NCBI GenBank assembly: GCA_951813575.1
Contig: OX638375.1
Location: 2,123,042 to 2,187,041, forward strand
Direction: 5' to 3'
DNA: 64,000 bases
Source: Candidatus Binatia bacterium
GTDB taxonomy: Bacteria; Desulfobacterota; Binatia; UBA9968; JAJDTQ01
In this document: piece after piece, positions 26,163 to 34,322 of the stretch
How the letters are laid out: each line of letters starts with the position of its first letter
Numbering within the stretch: the stretch's first letter is position 1
The notes under the pieces: model-generated
Told to the model about the DNA's origin: nothing
Database searches by the model: none
The model's input: only the letters and a program-made list of their open reading frames with translations
Program-made: the position numbers and the translations under genes

Positions 26163-27716
26163 CTACGATGGGCTCCCGTCGCCGTCGTCCGCGATCTCTT
26201 CGATCCGGGGGAAGAGAATTTCCGGCGGTTGGACCTGGTGCCCTTCGGCGAAGGAACCGCCCCACTCGGGACGGAGCGTGTCGGTGGCCGGAAGACCCAG
26301 CAGGTTCCGCACTGCGGTTCCCGTCTCCGGGAGGAAGGGCGCCAGCAGGTCGCCGGTGAGACGCACGCTCTCCAGCACGTGGTGCAGGATCTCGCCCACC
26401 CGTGGCTTCTGGTCCGGGTCCTTCACGAGGGTGAACGGCGCGGTCTGCACGATGTACTGGTTGGTCTTGTCCAGTGCCACGAAGATCGATTCCAGCGCGC
26501 GGTGGAGGGCCATCTCCTCCATGTGACGGTCCACGTTTTCCGCCGCCGCCATGAAGGCTTCCTTCAGTTCCCGGTCCTCGGGCCGGGCGCCGTCGCCCAT
26601 GGGCTGCACCACGCCGCCGAAGTACCGCTTCTGCATGGCGAGGACCCGGCTCACCAGGTTGCCGAAGTTGTTGGCCAGGTCGGCGTTGACCCGGTTCACG
26701 AACGCTTCCATGGAGAAGGTCGCGTCCTGGCCGAACACCATCTCCCGCAGCAGGTAGTAGCGGAACGCGTCCATGCCGTAGCGTTCCTTCATGTCCAGGG
26801 GGCGGATGACGTTGCCCAGGCTCTTGGACATCTTGCCCTTGTCCATGATCCAGTAGCCGTGGACGTTGAGCCGGTGGTACAGCGGCAACCCCGCGGCCAT
26901 GAGCATGGTGGGCCAGAACACGGCGTGGGGCTTGAGGATGTCCTTGGCGATGAGGTGGTTGCAGCAGGGCCAGTAGGCGTCGAAGAAATCCGCGCCCTTG
27001 TGCTCCAGCGCGCTCACGTAGTTGATCAGCGCGTCGAACCACACGTAGGTGACGTAGTCCTCGTCGAAGGGCAACGGAATGCCCCATTGCAGCCGGCTCT
27101 TGGGCCGGGAGATGCACAGGTCTTCCAGCGGCTCGCGCAGGAGCGCCAGCACCTCCGCGCGATACCGCTGCGGCGTAACGAAATCGGGGTTCTCGTTGAG
27201 GTGCTCGATGAGGCGGTCCTGGTACTTGCCCATGCGGAAGAAGTAGTTCTTCTCCTCGATGTAGGCGGCTTCGGTCTGGTGGTCCGGGCACTTGCCGTCC
27301 TGCAGCTCCTTCTCGGTATAGAAGCGCTCGCAGCCGTAGCAGTAGAACCCGCCGTACTCGCCGAAGTAGATGTCGCCGGCGTCGTGGATGTGCTGCAGGA
27401 TCCGGCTCACCGTCGCCTTGTGGTAGTCGTCGGTGGTGCGGATGAAGTGGTCGTAGGCGATGCCGCAGGTGTCCCAGGTGGAGCGGAACAGCCCGCTGAT
27501 CCGGTCCGCGTAGGCCTTGGGGTCGATGTTGTCGGCGGCCGCCGCCTGGGCGATCTTGTCGCCGTGCTCGTCGGTGCCCGTGAGAAAATACGCGTCCCGG
27601 CCGCGCATGCGGTGGTAGCGCTTCAGCGTGTCCGCGATGATGGTCGTGTAGGTGTGCCCGAGGTGCGGCTGGGCGTTCACGTAGTAGATGGGCGTGGTGA
27701 AGTATATGCGGTCCAT
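26163..27716 (-). CDS. metG: Methionyl-tRNA synthetase
   Basis: A 517-aa class I synthetase charging tRNA-Met. The HIGH motif appears as PHLGHTY, KMSKS as DKGKMSKSLGN, and a single zinc knuckle as CYGCERF...CPDH, as in the Thermus/Bacillus-type enzymes. The C-terminal tRNA-binding (Arc1p-like) extension of longer MetRS forms is absent. The ATG at 27716 has only a weak ribosome-binding site. holB lies 19 bp upstream, so translation may be coupled through the shared transcript. Confidence 0.96.
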   Translation of the reverse strand: MDRIYFTTPIYYVNAQPHLGHTYTTIIADTLKRYHRMRGRDAYFLTGTDEHGDKIAQAAAADNIDPKAYADRISGLFRSTWDTCGIAYDHFIRTTDDYHKATVSRILQHIHDAGDIYFGEYGGFYCYGCERFYTEKELQDGKCPDHQTEAAYIEEKNYFFRMGKYQDRLIEHLNENPDFVTPQRYRAEVLALLREPLEDLCISRPKSRLQWGIPLPFDEDYVTYVWFDALINYVSALEHKGADFFDAYWPCCNHLIAKDILKPHAVFWPTMLMAAGLPLYHRLNVHGYWIMDKGKMSKSLGNVIRPLDMKERYGMDAFRYYLLREMVFGQDATFSMEAFVNRVNADLANNFGNLVSRVLAMQKRYFGGVVQPMGDGARPEDRELKEAFMAAAENVDRHMEEMALHRALESIFVALDKTNQYIVQTAPFTLVKDPDQKPRVGEILHHVLESVRLTGDLLAPFLPETGTAVRNLLGLPATDTLRPEWGGSFAEGHQVQPPEILFPRIEEIADDGDGSPS

Positions 27717-27735
27717 GGCGGTCTGACGATCCTTT

Positions 27736-28719
27736 TCAAGCGAGTAGTCTCGGAATGAAGCCTTCCAGGACCATGCGCCGGTTGAAATTCCGGTGAATGG
27801 CACGGGTGGCGTTGTCGATCTCGGCCAGGGCTTCCGTGGACTGCGACACCCGCCGTTCCGCGGCCGCGCGCCCGAGCGGCTCCAGCAGGTCCCGGTTGTA
27901 GATCGCCGACGGGGAGCCCGTGACCTGGAGCACCATGATATCGCGCAGCCACCCCTTGACCCATTCCAGGAATCGCAGCGTCTTCTCGCGGTCGGCGCCC
28001 ATCTCCTCGGCCAGCGCCGTGATCCCGCGCATGTCGTCGACCGCAAGACCGGCCAGCCGGCGGAAGCATTCCCGCCGCTCCTCCAGCACCCCTTCGTCGT
28101 TGCCGGCCAAGGCCCTGCCGAGGCTGCCGTAGCCCAGCGCCGCCAGCAGCAGCGCCCGGTCTTCGGGAACTTCCTTGCGCCTCGCCACCACCGCCGCCGC
28201 CTGCTCCACCGTCAGCGGGGAGAACCGGAGCCGGAGACAGCGGGACAGCACCGTGGGCAGGACCCCGCCGGTGCTGTCGGCGACGAGGATCAGCAAGGAC
28301 TCGCCGGGGGGCTCCTCCAGCGTCTTGAGCAGTGCGTTCTGGGCATGGAGGTTCATGAGCGTCAACGGGTCGACGATGGCGATCTTCTTCTTCCCGCTGA
28401 AACGGTGCAGGGCCAGGTCCCGCTGCAGCCCCCTCACCTGCTCGATGGCGATGTCCCGCTTGCCCTTGCGCTGTTCCAGCCAGTGCACGTCCGGGTGGTT
28501 GCGGTCGTCGATGCAACGGCAGCTCGCGCACTCGCCGCAGGCGTCTCCCGCGCCGTCCGGGCATTGGACCGCCGCCGCCAGCGCGGTGGCCACGGTGCGC
28601 TTGCCGGTTCCTTCCGGGCCCACGAAGAGATAGGCGTGATGCAGCCGGTCGCGCTGGACGGCCCGCCGCAGCAGCTCGATCTGGCCCTGGTGGCCGACGA
28701 TGTCCCGGAACCTCAGCAT
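27736..28719 (-). CDS. holB: DNA polymerase III delta-prime subunit
   Basis: A 327-aa clamp-loader subunit. The N-terminal AAA+ module has GHQGQIELL, Walker A GPEGTGKRT, a zinc-binding cluster CGECASC with the preceding Cys, and KKIAIVDPLTLMNLHAQNALLKTLEEPP. It works with gamma/tau and delta to load the sliding clamp during replication. The ATG at 28719 is 13 bp after the tmk stop. The tmk-holB-metG-tatD order is widely conserved. Confidence 0.92.
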   Translation of the reverse strand: MLRFRDIVGHQGQIELLRRAVQRDRLHHAYLFVGPEGTGKRTVATALAAAVQCPDGAGDACGECASCRCIDDRNHPDVHWLEQRKGKRDIAIEQVRGLQRDLALHRFSGKKKIAIVDPLTLMNLHAQNALLKTLEEPPGESLLILVADSTGGVLPTVLSRCLRLRFSPLTVEQAAAVVARRKEVPEDRALLLAALGYGSLGRALAGNDEGVLEERRECFRRLAGLAVDDMRGITALAEEMGADREKTLRFLEWVKGWLRDIMVLQVTGSPSAIYNRDLLEPLGRAAAERRVSQSTEALAEIDNATRAIHRNFNRRMVLEGFIPRLLA

Positions 28720-28732
28720 CGTGCTCTTGGAC

Positions 28733-29383
28733 TCATGCCCCGTCGGCCCCCGCGCCCATCCGCTCGGCGACGACCCGCCTGACCTGCTCCTGGGTGGCCT
28801 CCACCGGGCCGTCGGAGCGGACCACCACGCAACGTGAAGGCTCGGCCGCCGCCAGCTCCAGGAAGCCCTCCCGCACCCGGCTGTGGAACGCCACGCCCTC
28901 GGCCTCGAACCGGTCTTCCCGCACCGCCTGCCGGTCCAGCCGCTCGGCGGCCCGGGCCAGCGCCGCCTCCACCGGACAGTCCAGGATGACGGTGAGATCC
29001 GGCATGGTGCCGCCCGTCGCCACGAGGTTCAGACGGCGCAACAACTCCAGGTCCATGCCGCGCCCGTAACCCTGGTACGCCAGCGTCGAGTCGGCGTAGC
29101 GGTCGGACATCACGAGCCGGCCCTGCTCGAAGGCCGGTTGGACCACCTCGCGCACGTGCTGGGCCCGGTCCGCCAGGACCAGGAAGAGCTCGGTCTCGTC
29201 GGACAGGGAGTCGGGGCCGCCCTCCACCAGCAGCCGTCTGAGCTCCTTGCCCATAGGGGTGTCGCCCGGCTCCCGGGTAATCAGGGGAGATACCCCGCGG
29301 GTATCCAGATACTCGCCGAGCAACCTGATGTGCCGGGTCTTTCCCGACCCGTCACCTCCCTCGATGGTCACGAAACGCAACAT
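28733..29383 (-). CDS. tmk: Thymidylate kinase
   Basis: A 216-aa kinase that phosphorylates dTMP to dTDP. The P-loop GGDGSGKTRH, TREPG (DR(E)-type substrate motif), VMSDRYADSTLAYQGYGRG and the lid region are in the expected order. It heads the minus-strand housekeeping operon; its ATG at 29383 lies opposite the divergent Fe-S protein gene, and the 214 bp between must hold both promoters, although none is clear. Confidence 0.95.
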   Translation of the reverse strand: MLRFVTIEGGDGSGKTRHIRLLGEYLDTRGVSPLITREPGDTPMGKELRRLLVEGGPDSLSDETELFLVLADRAQHVREVVQPAFEQGRLVMSDRYADSTLAYQGYGRGMDLELLRRLNLVATGGTMPDLTVILDCPVEAALARAAERLDRQAVREDRFEAEGVAFHSRVREGFLELAAAEPSRCVVVRSDGPVEATQEQVRRVVAERMGAGADGA

Positions 29384-29597
29384 TCGAACCCGCCGTGGTC
29401 AACGGCCCACCGCCGACCGAGGCGGGCTCCCACGCATGGACAGGATATTACACGAGAATGGGAGCGCTGCCCAACCGCGGCCTCCCCCGGGAGGGGCTCG
29501 TATTGCAACGCGGGCCTTGGTTCTGGTACGGCTGGTCCGGGCGGCAGCGTAGAGGCGACGCTCCCACCAGGGGCGTCCTCAAACACGGGAGCTCTTC

Positions 29598-30500
29598 ATG
29601 CGCGGAACCACGCCGAGACGAATGCAGGGAATGGCCGACCCCGTTCTGGCCTCCATGGTCCATGACCTGGGAATGGAGGAGGTGCCCCACTACGCCAGCC
29701 GTACCGGGACGGTGGTGGGCTACACTCAACGCTGGGTGGAGAACGCCAAGTTCCGGGACGGTCCGGTGAACCCGCAACGGGTGGAAGTAACGGACCGGTC
29801 CGCCATGACCGCGCGGATCAAGGCCAAGGCGCGGGAGCTGGGCGCCGACCTGGTGGGGATCTGCCGGCTCACTCCCACCATGATCGACCTGGGGAAGGAG
29901 GTCCCCCACGAGTTCGTGATCGCCGCCTGCGTCACCGAGGACTACCACAAGGTGCTGGAGGGAGCGGACGCGGTGGAGGAGGAGGCCATGCGGGTCTACG
30001 CGGCGTGCGCCGACCTGTCCACCGAGCTGGCGGCCTACATCCGCGACCTGGGGTATCCCGCCTGGGCCCACCACAACGGCGTCCGGGAAGTGCAGGCCAT
30101 CCCGGTCTTCTACCAGGTGGGGTTCGGCGAGCTGGGCCGGCACGGCAGCCTCATCAACGAGAAGTACGGCGCAGACTTCAGGCCCGGGATGGTCACCACC
30201 GACCTGCCGCTGGACGTGGACGAGCCGCGGGAATTCGGCGTCCAGGACTTCTGCATGAACTGCAACGTCTGCATGCAGAACTGCCCGGGTGACGCCATCC
30301 CCGAGGACTACGTGGTCACCGACGGCATCAAGCGCTGGTTGATCGACCTGGAGAAGTGCTACCCCTACTCCCGCCTGCGCGACGAGTACTGCCACCTGTG
30401 CGTGGACGTGTGCCCCTACAACGTCCGCAGCCACCGCACCACCTTCAAGACCTTCATGAAGGAACGCAAGCGGATCGGCTACAAGACCCCCAAGTACTGA
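29598..30500 (+). CDS. Reductive-dehalogenase-like/QueG-like 4Fe-4S protein
   Basis: A 300-aa protein with two ferredoxin-type clusters: Cys219-x2-Cys222-x2-Cys225-x3-Cys229P, and Cys254 with Cys265-x2-Cys268-x3-Cys272P. The N-terminal part (ADLVGICRLTP, YPAWAHHNGVREVQ) resembles the cobalamin-binding region of reductive dehalogenases and epoxyqueuosine reductase. There is no Tat signal and no RdhB membrane anchor gene, so it is probably a soluble cytoplasmic relative. The substrate is unknown. The start follows GGGAG. A 52-aa ORF begins 9 bp after the stop. Confidence 0.75.
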   Translation: MRGTTPRRMQGMADPVLASMVHDLGMEEVPHYASRTGTVVGYTQRWVENAKFRDGPVNPQRVEVTDRSAMTARIKAKARELGADLVGICRLTPTMIDLGKEVPHEFVIAACVTEDYHKVLEGADAVEEEAMRVYAACADLSTELAAYIRDLGYPAWAHHNGVREVQAIPVFYQVGFGELGRHGSLINEKYGADFRPGMVTTDLPLDVDEPREFGVQDFCMNCNVCMQNCPGDAIPEDYVVTDGIKRWLIDLEKCYPYSRLRDEYCHLCVDVCPYNVRSHRTTFKTFMKERKRIGYKTPKY

Positions 30501-30509
30501 GGCGGTTCC

Positions 30510-30668
30510 GTGGACAAGTTCTACCTTCAGGAGCGCAGGCCCGACGGCGAGGTCAGCACGGTGGGGCTGTTCTACTCCCGCGAGGAAGCGGAGGAGGTCA
30601 TCGCCGAGCTCCGGGAGTTGCCGGACAAGCAGGGTTGCGAATACGTCCTGGTCCGACCCCCCGAGTAG
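30510..30668 (+). CDS. Small acidic protein of unknown function (52 aa)
   Basis: A GTG-initiated ORF of 52 codons, starting MDKFYLQERRPDGEV and ending YVLVRPPE. It starts 9 bp after the Fe-S protein stop. It has a predicted helical middle rich in Glu (SREEAEEVIAELREL) and no membrane segment or Cys pair. Its tight spacing and coding-like amino-acid composition support a real gene. It may be a small partner of the Fe-S protein. I do not recognise a family. Confidence 0.55.
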   Translation: MDKFYLQERRPDGEVSTVGLFYSREEAEEVIAELRELPDKQGCEYVLVRPPE

Positions 30669-30741
30669 TCCGGAAGGCCCTGATTCCGGGAGTCTTCCGA
30701 CCGCCGGGACGGTCTCGTGGCCGCCATCGCCGGCGGCGGCG

Positions 30742-31332
30742 TCACAACCCCAGGTTGGCGGGGGTCACCACCGAGCGGAGCGTGTGGGTGCGGTAGCCGC
30801 CGTTCAACGGGTAGCGCGGGTCCCGCTTGCCCGTCCTCGCCGTCACGGTGATGCGGACCCGCCGTATCTCGGCGGCAACCGTGGTGGCGTTGCCGGCGGC
30901 GTCGAGGTACTCCACCGTGAAGTCCTGCACGTCTTCCGCCACCGGCTGGCCGCCGCCCCCGGTGTCGCGCTTGAGCCGCAGACGGCCGGGGTCGTGGAAG
31001 TAGACCACCCTTTCGTTGGCGTCGGACACGTCCCCGTCGCCGTTGTGGTCGGCCACGATGCTCAGCCGGGCGGGATGGTAGGAGAGTCCCGCGGACCCTG
31101 ATCGCGCCGGGTCGTACCCCGCCGTGCGCGCCTCCCGGATCACCAGGCTCATGGCCGCGCGCGCGGTCTGCTGCATGCCGTTGAGTTGTTCCTGGAGATC
31201 GTAGGCGGTGATCTGGCCGGTAACGCTCGTCACCACCGCGGCCAGCAGGATTCCCTGGATCGACAGCACCACCAGCAGCTCGATCAGCGTGAACCCCCAA
31301 TCCCGGCGCTTGTGCGTCTTGCGCGAAATCAC
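30742..31332 (-). CDS. pilW: Type IV pilus minor pilin, PilW-like
   Basis: A 196-aa prepilin. After a short basic leader comes the class III signal WGFTLIELLVVLSIQGILLAAV with the expected Glu at position +5 of the mature protein. The C-terminal region contains NGDGDVSDANERVVYF, PilW/PulJ-like in style. The protein should be processed by PilD and prime pilus assembly in the inner membrane. The GTG start at 31332 overlaps the pilV stop by 4 nt. It is the last gene of the operon; PilX and PilY1 genes do not follow. Confidence 0.8.
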   Translation of the reverse strand: MISRKTHKRRDWGFTLIELLVVLSIQGILLAAVVTSVTGQITAYDLQEQLNGMQQTARAAMSLVIREARTAGYDPARSGSAGLSYHPARLSIVADHNGDGDVSDANERVVYFHDPGRLRLKRDTGGGGQPVAEDVQDFTVEYLDAAGNATTVAAEIRRVRITVTARTGKRDPRYPLNGGYRTHTLRSVVTPANLGL

Positions 31333-31736
31333 CGGGCCAGAATCGTCCGCAGGACCGCCGAGCGCGCGTCCCGGCGCCAGTGCACCGTAACGGTGACGGT
31401 GCTCAAGCCGGCCTCGGGGGTATCCGGCCGGACATCGGTGACCCGCCGGTAGGGGGGGAAGCCGGGTATCGTCCCGTAGTCTTCGGTGGCCGTGACCGGG
31501 CTTCCTCCGGCAAGGCCCTTGAGGCTTTCGATTCGGTCCTGCGCCAGCAGCGTGGCCACCCCGTGGTGCCGGCTGGCGCGGTTCCCCTCCATGACCCCGA
31601 CCGTGAGGCGAGCGACCCCCAGGAGGGCCGTGGACAGGATCAACATCGCCACCAGCAACTCGATCATGGAAAAGCCCGCGGGCGCCGGACCGGGGGCGCG
31701 GCGCCGGACCGGCAACGTCACGCCGTGTGCCGTCAC
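31329..31736 (-). CDS. pilV: Type IV pilus modification protein, PilV-like minor pilin
   Basis: A 135-aa prepilin. The cleavage motif is AGFSMIELLVAMLILSTALLG with Glu at +5. The mature part includes RLTVGVMEGN and the end strand VTVTVHWRRD, as in PilV/PulI minor pilins. The GTG at 31736 overlaps the preceding stop as GTGA, which gives a 23-residue leader before the cleavage site. It is part of a chain of 4-nt overlaps from pilD to pilW. Confidence 0.8.
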   Translation of the reverse strand: MTAHGVTLPVRRRAPGPAPAGFSMIELLVAMLILSTALLGVARLTVGVMEGNRASRHHGVATLLAQDRIESLKGLAGGSPVTATEDYGTIPGFPPYRRVTDVRPDTPEAGLSTVTVTVHWRRDARSAVLRTILAR

Positions 31737-32200
31737 CGGACCCGCACCCGGCCGGCGATGCTGATGCTGACCCGCTTCGAGCCGGCGGCGTTGGCGAGCG
31801 TTATGGTGGCCAGGCTGCTGGCCGTGCCCCTGGGGCTGAAGACCGGATTGTTGTTGGAACGCATCTCCACTCCCTCGTAGTCCGCCCTCAGGTCCCGGGT
31901 GAGGGTCCATTCCCCAGGGTCCACGGCGCCGTCGTTGTCGGCATCGTCGAGGATCCGGTACTCGTGACCGCTCACGAAGAACACGCGGTAGCGGTTGTTC
32001 CTCTGAATCGCCCGCATGCGCGCCCACATGAGGTCGCCGGTGAGCTGGCGCACGGCGCCGTTCAGGCGGTGCCTCGGCACGACCTTCAAGTACCCCGGAA
32101 CGGCAATGGCCATCATGATGCCGGCCAGGGCCAGGGTGACGACCTGGCCCAGGAGCGAGAATCCCTCGGTCCGCCGGAGCGCGGGCGGGACCATCCTCAT
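31733..32200 (-). CDS. FimT/GspH-like minor pilin with no Glu at +5
   Basis: A 155-aa pseudopilin. The signal is EGFSLLGQVVTLALAGIMM; counted from the Phe after the Gly, position +5 is Gly, not the near-universal Glu. The remainder matches GspH/FimT: AIAVPGYL, RLNGAVRQLTGDLMWARMRAIQRNN, and VDPGEWTLTRDL. The Glu is normally required for N-methylation partner contacts and insertion into the filament, so this subunit may have a tip or priming role. Its ATG overlaps the pilD stop by 4 nt (ATGA). Confidence 0.8.
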   Translation of the reverse strand: MRMVPPALRRTEGFSLLGQVVTLALAGIMMAIAVPGYLKVVPRHRLNGAVRQLTGDLMWARMRAIQRNNRYRVFFVSGHEYRILDDADNDGAVDPGEWTLTRDLRADYEGVEMRSNNNPVFSPRGTASSLATITLANAAGSKRVSISIAGRVRVR

Positions 32201-32982
32201 TGTCCTCGGAACACACGCAGAAGCGCGGCCAGACAGAGGAACGGCCCGAACGGCAAGGGTGTCGTCAACGAGACATCCCTTCGGGCAGCCAATAACCCCA
32301 TACCCCACAGCGACCCCGCCAAGGCACTCAGGAAGAGAACCTCGGGGACACCGTGCCAGCCCACGAAGGAACCGATCATCGCCAGCAGCTTCACGTCCCC
32401 GCCTCCCAAGCCGTCTCTGCCGGTAACAGCGCGGTAGCCGCGCGCCGTTGCCAGCAGCACGCCGCCGCCCGACAGCACACCTGCGAGCGAGGCGGGAGGG
32501 GACGGCAGATCCCGGATCGAGAGGGCCGGGGCGCACCACGACAGAACGAACGCCCAGGCCGTTCCGTAGACGGTGATGACGTCCGGGATGATCCCCGTTT
32601 CGAAGTCGATGACGGCCGCCACCAGCAAGGCCCAGGCGAAAGAGAGCTGCACCATGAAGCCCGTGCCGGGCCCGAACCGGCGGTACCAGGCCACCGTCAT
32701 AACCGCAGCGCACAACTCGACCAGGAAATAGCGCGGGGAGATGCGGACGCCGCAGCCGGCGCACTGTCCGCCCAACAGAGCATAGCTGATCAGGGGAACC
32801 TTGGCCTGGACCGGCAGCGCCTTCCTGCACGCACGACAATGCGACGCGGGGAAGAGGATCGACTCGCCCGCAGGGAGCCGCGTGATGCAAAGGTTCAGGA
32901 AGCTGCCCACGCACGCTCCGAGAACGAAAAGCACGAGCTCCCACGCCTGTTCCAGTGGCGCTATCGCCGTGGTTTCCGCCAT
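32197..32982 (-). CDS. pilD: Prepilin peptidase/N-methyltransferase
   Basis: A 261-aa polytopic membrane protease. The N-terminal part has GSFLNLCITRLP and the zinc-binding pairs Cys49-x2-Cys52 and Cys74-x2-Cys77 of full-length PilD. The two catalytic aspartates are Asp126 (VIDFETGIIPD) and Asp196 (GGGDVKLL). It cleaves and methylates type IV prepilins such as those encoded downstream. I prefer the ATG at 32982; a GTG at 33036 would add 18 residues with no better site. It heads the pilin operon. Confidence 0.87.
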   Translation of the reverse strand: MAETTAIAPLEQAWELVLFVLGACVGSFLNLCITRLPAGESILFPASHCRACRKALPVQAKVPLISYALLGGQCAGCGVRISPRYFLVELCAAVMTVAWYRRFGPGTGFMVQLSFAWALLVAAVIDFETGIIPDVITVYGTAWAFVLSWCAPALSIRDLPSPPASLAGVLSGGGVLLATARGYRAVTGRDGLGGGDVKLLAMIGSFVGWHGVPEVLFLSALAGSLWGMGLLAARRDVSLTTPLPFGPFLCLAALLRVFRGQ

Positions 32983-33088
32983 GAAGGAATAGTCGGCGGA
33001 AGCCGACGGAACTTTAGGCCCCGGAACGCCCGCCACCCGGAAACCGCCTCCGTCACCCCGGACGGTTCAACCCCGGGTCAAGCCCGGG

Positions 33089-33180
33089 GTGACGGAGGCG
33101 GGTTTCGGGGTGACGGAGGTGGGTTTCGGGGTGGCGGAGGTGGGTTTCGGGGTGGCGGAGGCGGAATCCGGGGTGTCGGG
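33089..33180. repeat. Second 21-bp tandem array, about 4.4 copies
   Basis: Units start GTGACGG or GTGGCGG and end TTTCGGG, at 33089, 33110, 33131 and 33152, with a partial copy at 33173. The array is preceded by the palindrome CCCCGGGTCAAGCCCGGGG (33071-33089), the same sequence that precedes the 20-copy array at 25720. The unit length is the same but the inner sequence differs. It lies between a hydrolase gene and pilD, both minus strand. Confidence 0.9.
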
Positions 33181-33189
33181 ATCTTCAGG

Positions 33190-34272
33190 TCAACGGTTCC
33201 TGGCTTCCAGCCATCGCCGGACCAGGGGGAAAACCTCGGTCCTGGCCTTCTTGCCGAGGATCAGGTCGAAGTGGCCGTAGCTGACGTCCTCGTCGGGGTC
33301 CGACCAGAAGATCATGAGGTCGCGGTCCTCCGAGGCCAGTTCCTGGTAGACCTTCTTCAGCGCGTCCGGCGGCGCGATGGGGTCCACGCCGCCGCCCACG
33401 ATGAGGGCCGGCACGCGAATCCTGGATAGTGTGTCACGGTAGCTGATTTCGCCGTCGGCGGAGACGAACTCATCCTTTTCCACCATGGTGATCAACTGCT
33501 TCAGGACTCCGGGGTTGACCGGTATCAACAACTCTTCCAGCAGCACCTGCGCGACCCGCGGCTCGAGGTTCCCGGGATTGTAGAACACGTCCCTGAACCC
33601 GGGGAGGCTGAACAGGATGCGGTTGAAACCGGACGCGTTCCAGGAGAGAAGCGCGTCCCGCACCACCGGACGACGGTCAAGCTTGAGCAGGATGTCCAGC
33701 CCGTCCTGCTCGGGGCTGTCGAAGGACATGGGCGCGGCGATGCTGACGATGCCGGCGACGCCGTGCTCCCGCATCCTGCCGGCATGGGCGAGGGCCAGGG
33801 CTCCGCCCAGCTCGTAGCCCACCACGAACACCTCGGGGCTGCCGGTCGTCTTCCGCACGTAGTCCATGACCGCGGGAAGATCGTCCCGGAGGATGTCGTC
33901 CAGGGTCCAGGGTTTCTTGCCCCATCGCAGGGGGTTGAGGCTCCGGCCGGTGCCGCGGAGCGAAAGGTTCCAGACGTCGAAGCCGGCCGCGGCCAGATAG
34001 GGAGCCAGGCCGTCGCGGCCGAAGTCGAGGAAACGGCTGTCCACCAACAGGCCGTGGATGAGGATGACGGGCCGCGGGTACCGTACGTTCTTGTTGAGAC
34101 GATGGCGCTTGAAGGAAATCTCGAACTTCTTCTCGGTGACCGCCCAGTGACGCTTCCAGGTTACGTACTCGTCGTCCAGGGAGGCCGCCTTGACCGGTCC
34201 CGGCAAGAGACACCACAGGACTGTTGCCAGGCAGCAGAAGTAAAACCGGTATGTGATGGAAACTCGTGTCAT
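33190..34272 (-). CDS. Exported alpha/beta-hydrolase-fold protein with Glu in the nucleophile elbow
   Basis: A 360-aa protein with a signal peptide (about residues 1-31, ending VKAA). The fold is clear: VILIHGLLVDSRF (oxyanion region), FDVWNLSLRGTGRS, IVGGGVDPIAPP (acid Asp) and SYGHFDLILG (His). The nucleophile elbow, normally G-x-S-x-G, reads VGYELGG with Glu154 in place of Ser. The gene may encode a non-hydrolytic or altered-mechanism member related to PHA-synthase/lipase-like exported proteins. The ATG at 34272 is chosen because it directly precedes the signal peptide; longer in-frame starts lack one. Confidence 0.75.
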   Translation of the reverse strand: MTRVSITYRFYFCCLATVLWCLLPGPVKAASLDDEYVTWKRHWAVTEKKFEISFKRHRLNKNVRYPRPVILIHGLLVDSRFLDFGRDGLAPYLAAAGFDVWNLSLRGTGRSLNPLRWGKKPWTLDDILRDDLPAVMDYVRKTTGSPEVFVVGYELGGALALAHAGRMREHGVAGIVSIAAPMSFDSPEQDGLDILLKLDRRPVVRDALLSWNASGFNRILFSLPGFRDVFYNPGNLEPRVAQVLLEELLIPVNPGVLKQLITMVEKDEFVSADGEISYRDTLSRIRVPALIVGGGVDPIAPPDALKKVYQELASEDRDLMIFWSDPDEDVSYGHFDLILGKKARTEVFPLVRRWLEARNR

Positions 34273-34322
34273 GACCGCACGGTTTGCATGATAGTCACTG
34301 CCCGGAAACCTGACCGGAAGTG

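Noticed and set aside
25546-27291. 581-aa minus-strand ORF with a His/Pro-rich repeat tail
   Set aside because: The tail is the array read in reverse, and the first part is an off-frame reading of metG.
25398-27758. 786-aa plus-strand ORF through the 21-bp array and across metG
   Set aside because: It is open because the array has no stops and its period is a multiple of three; the remainder is antisense to metG.
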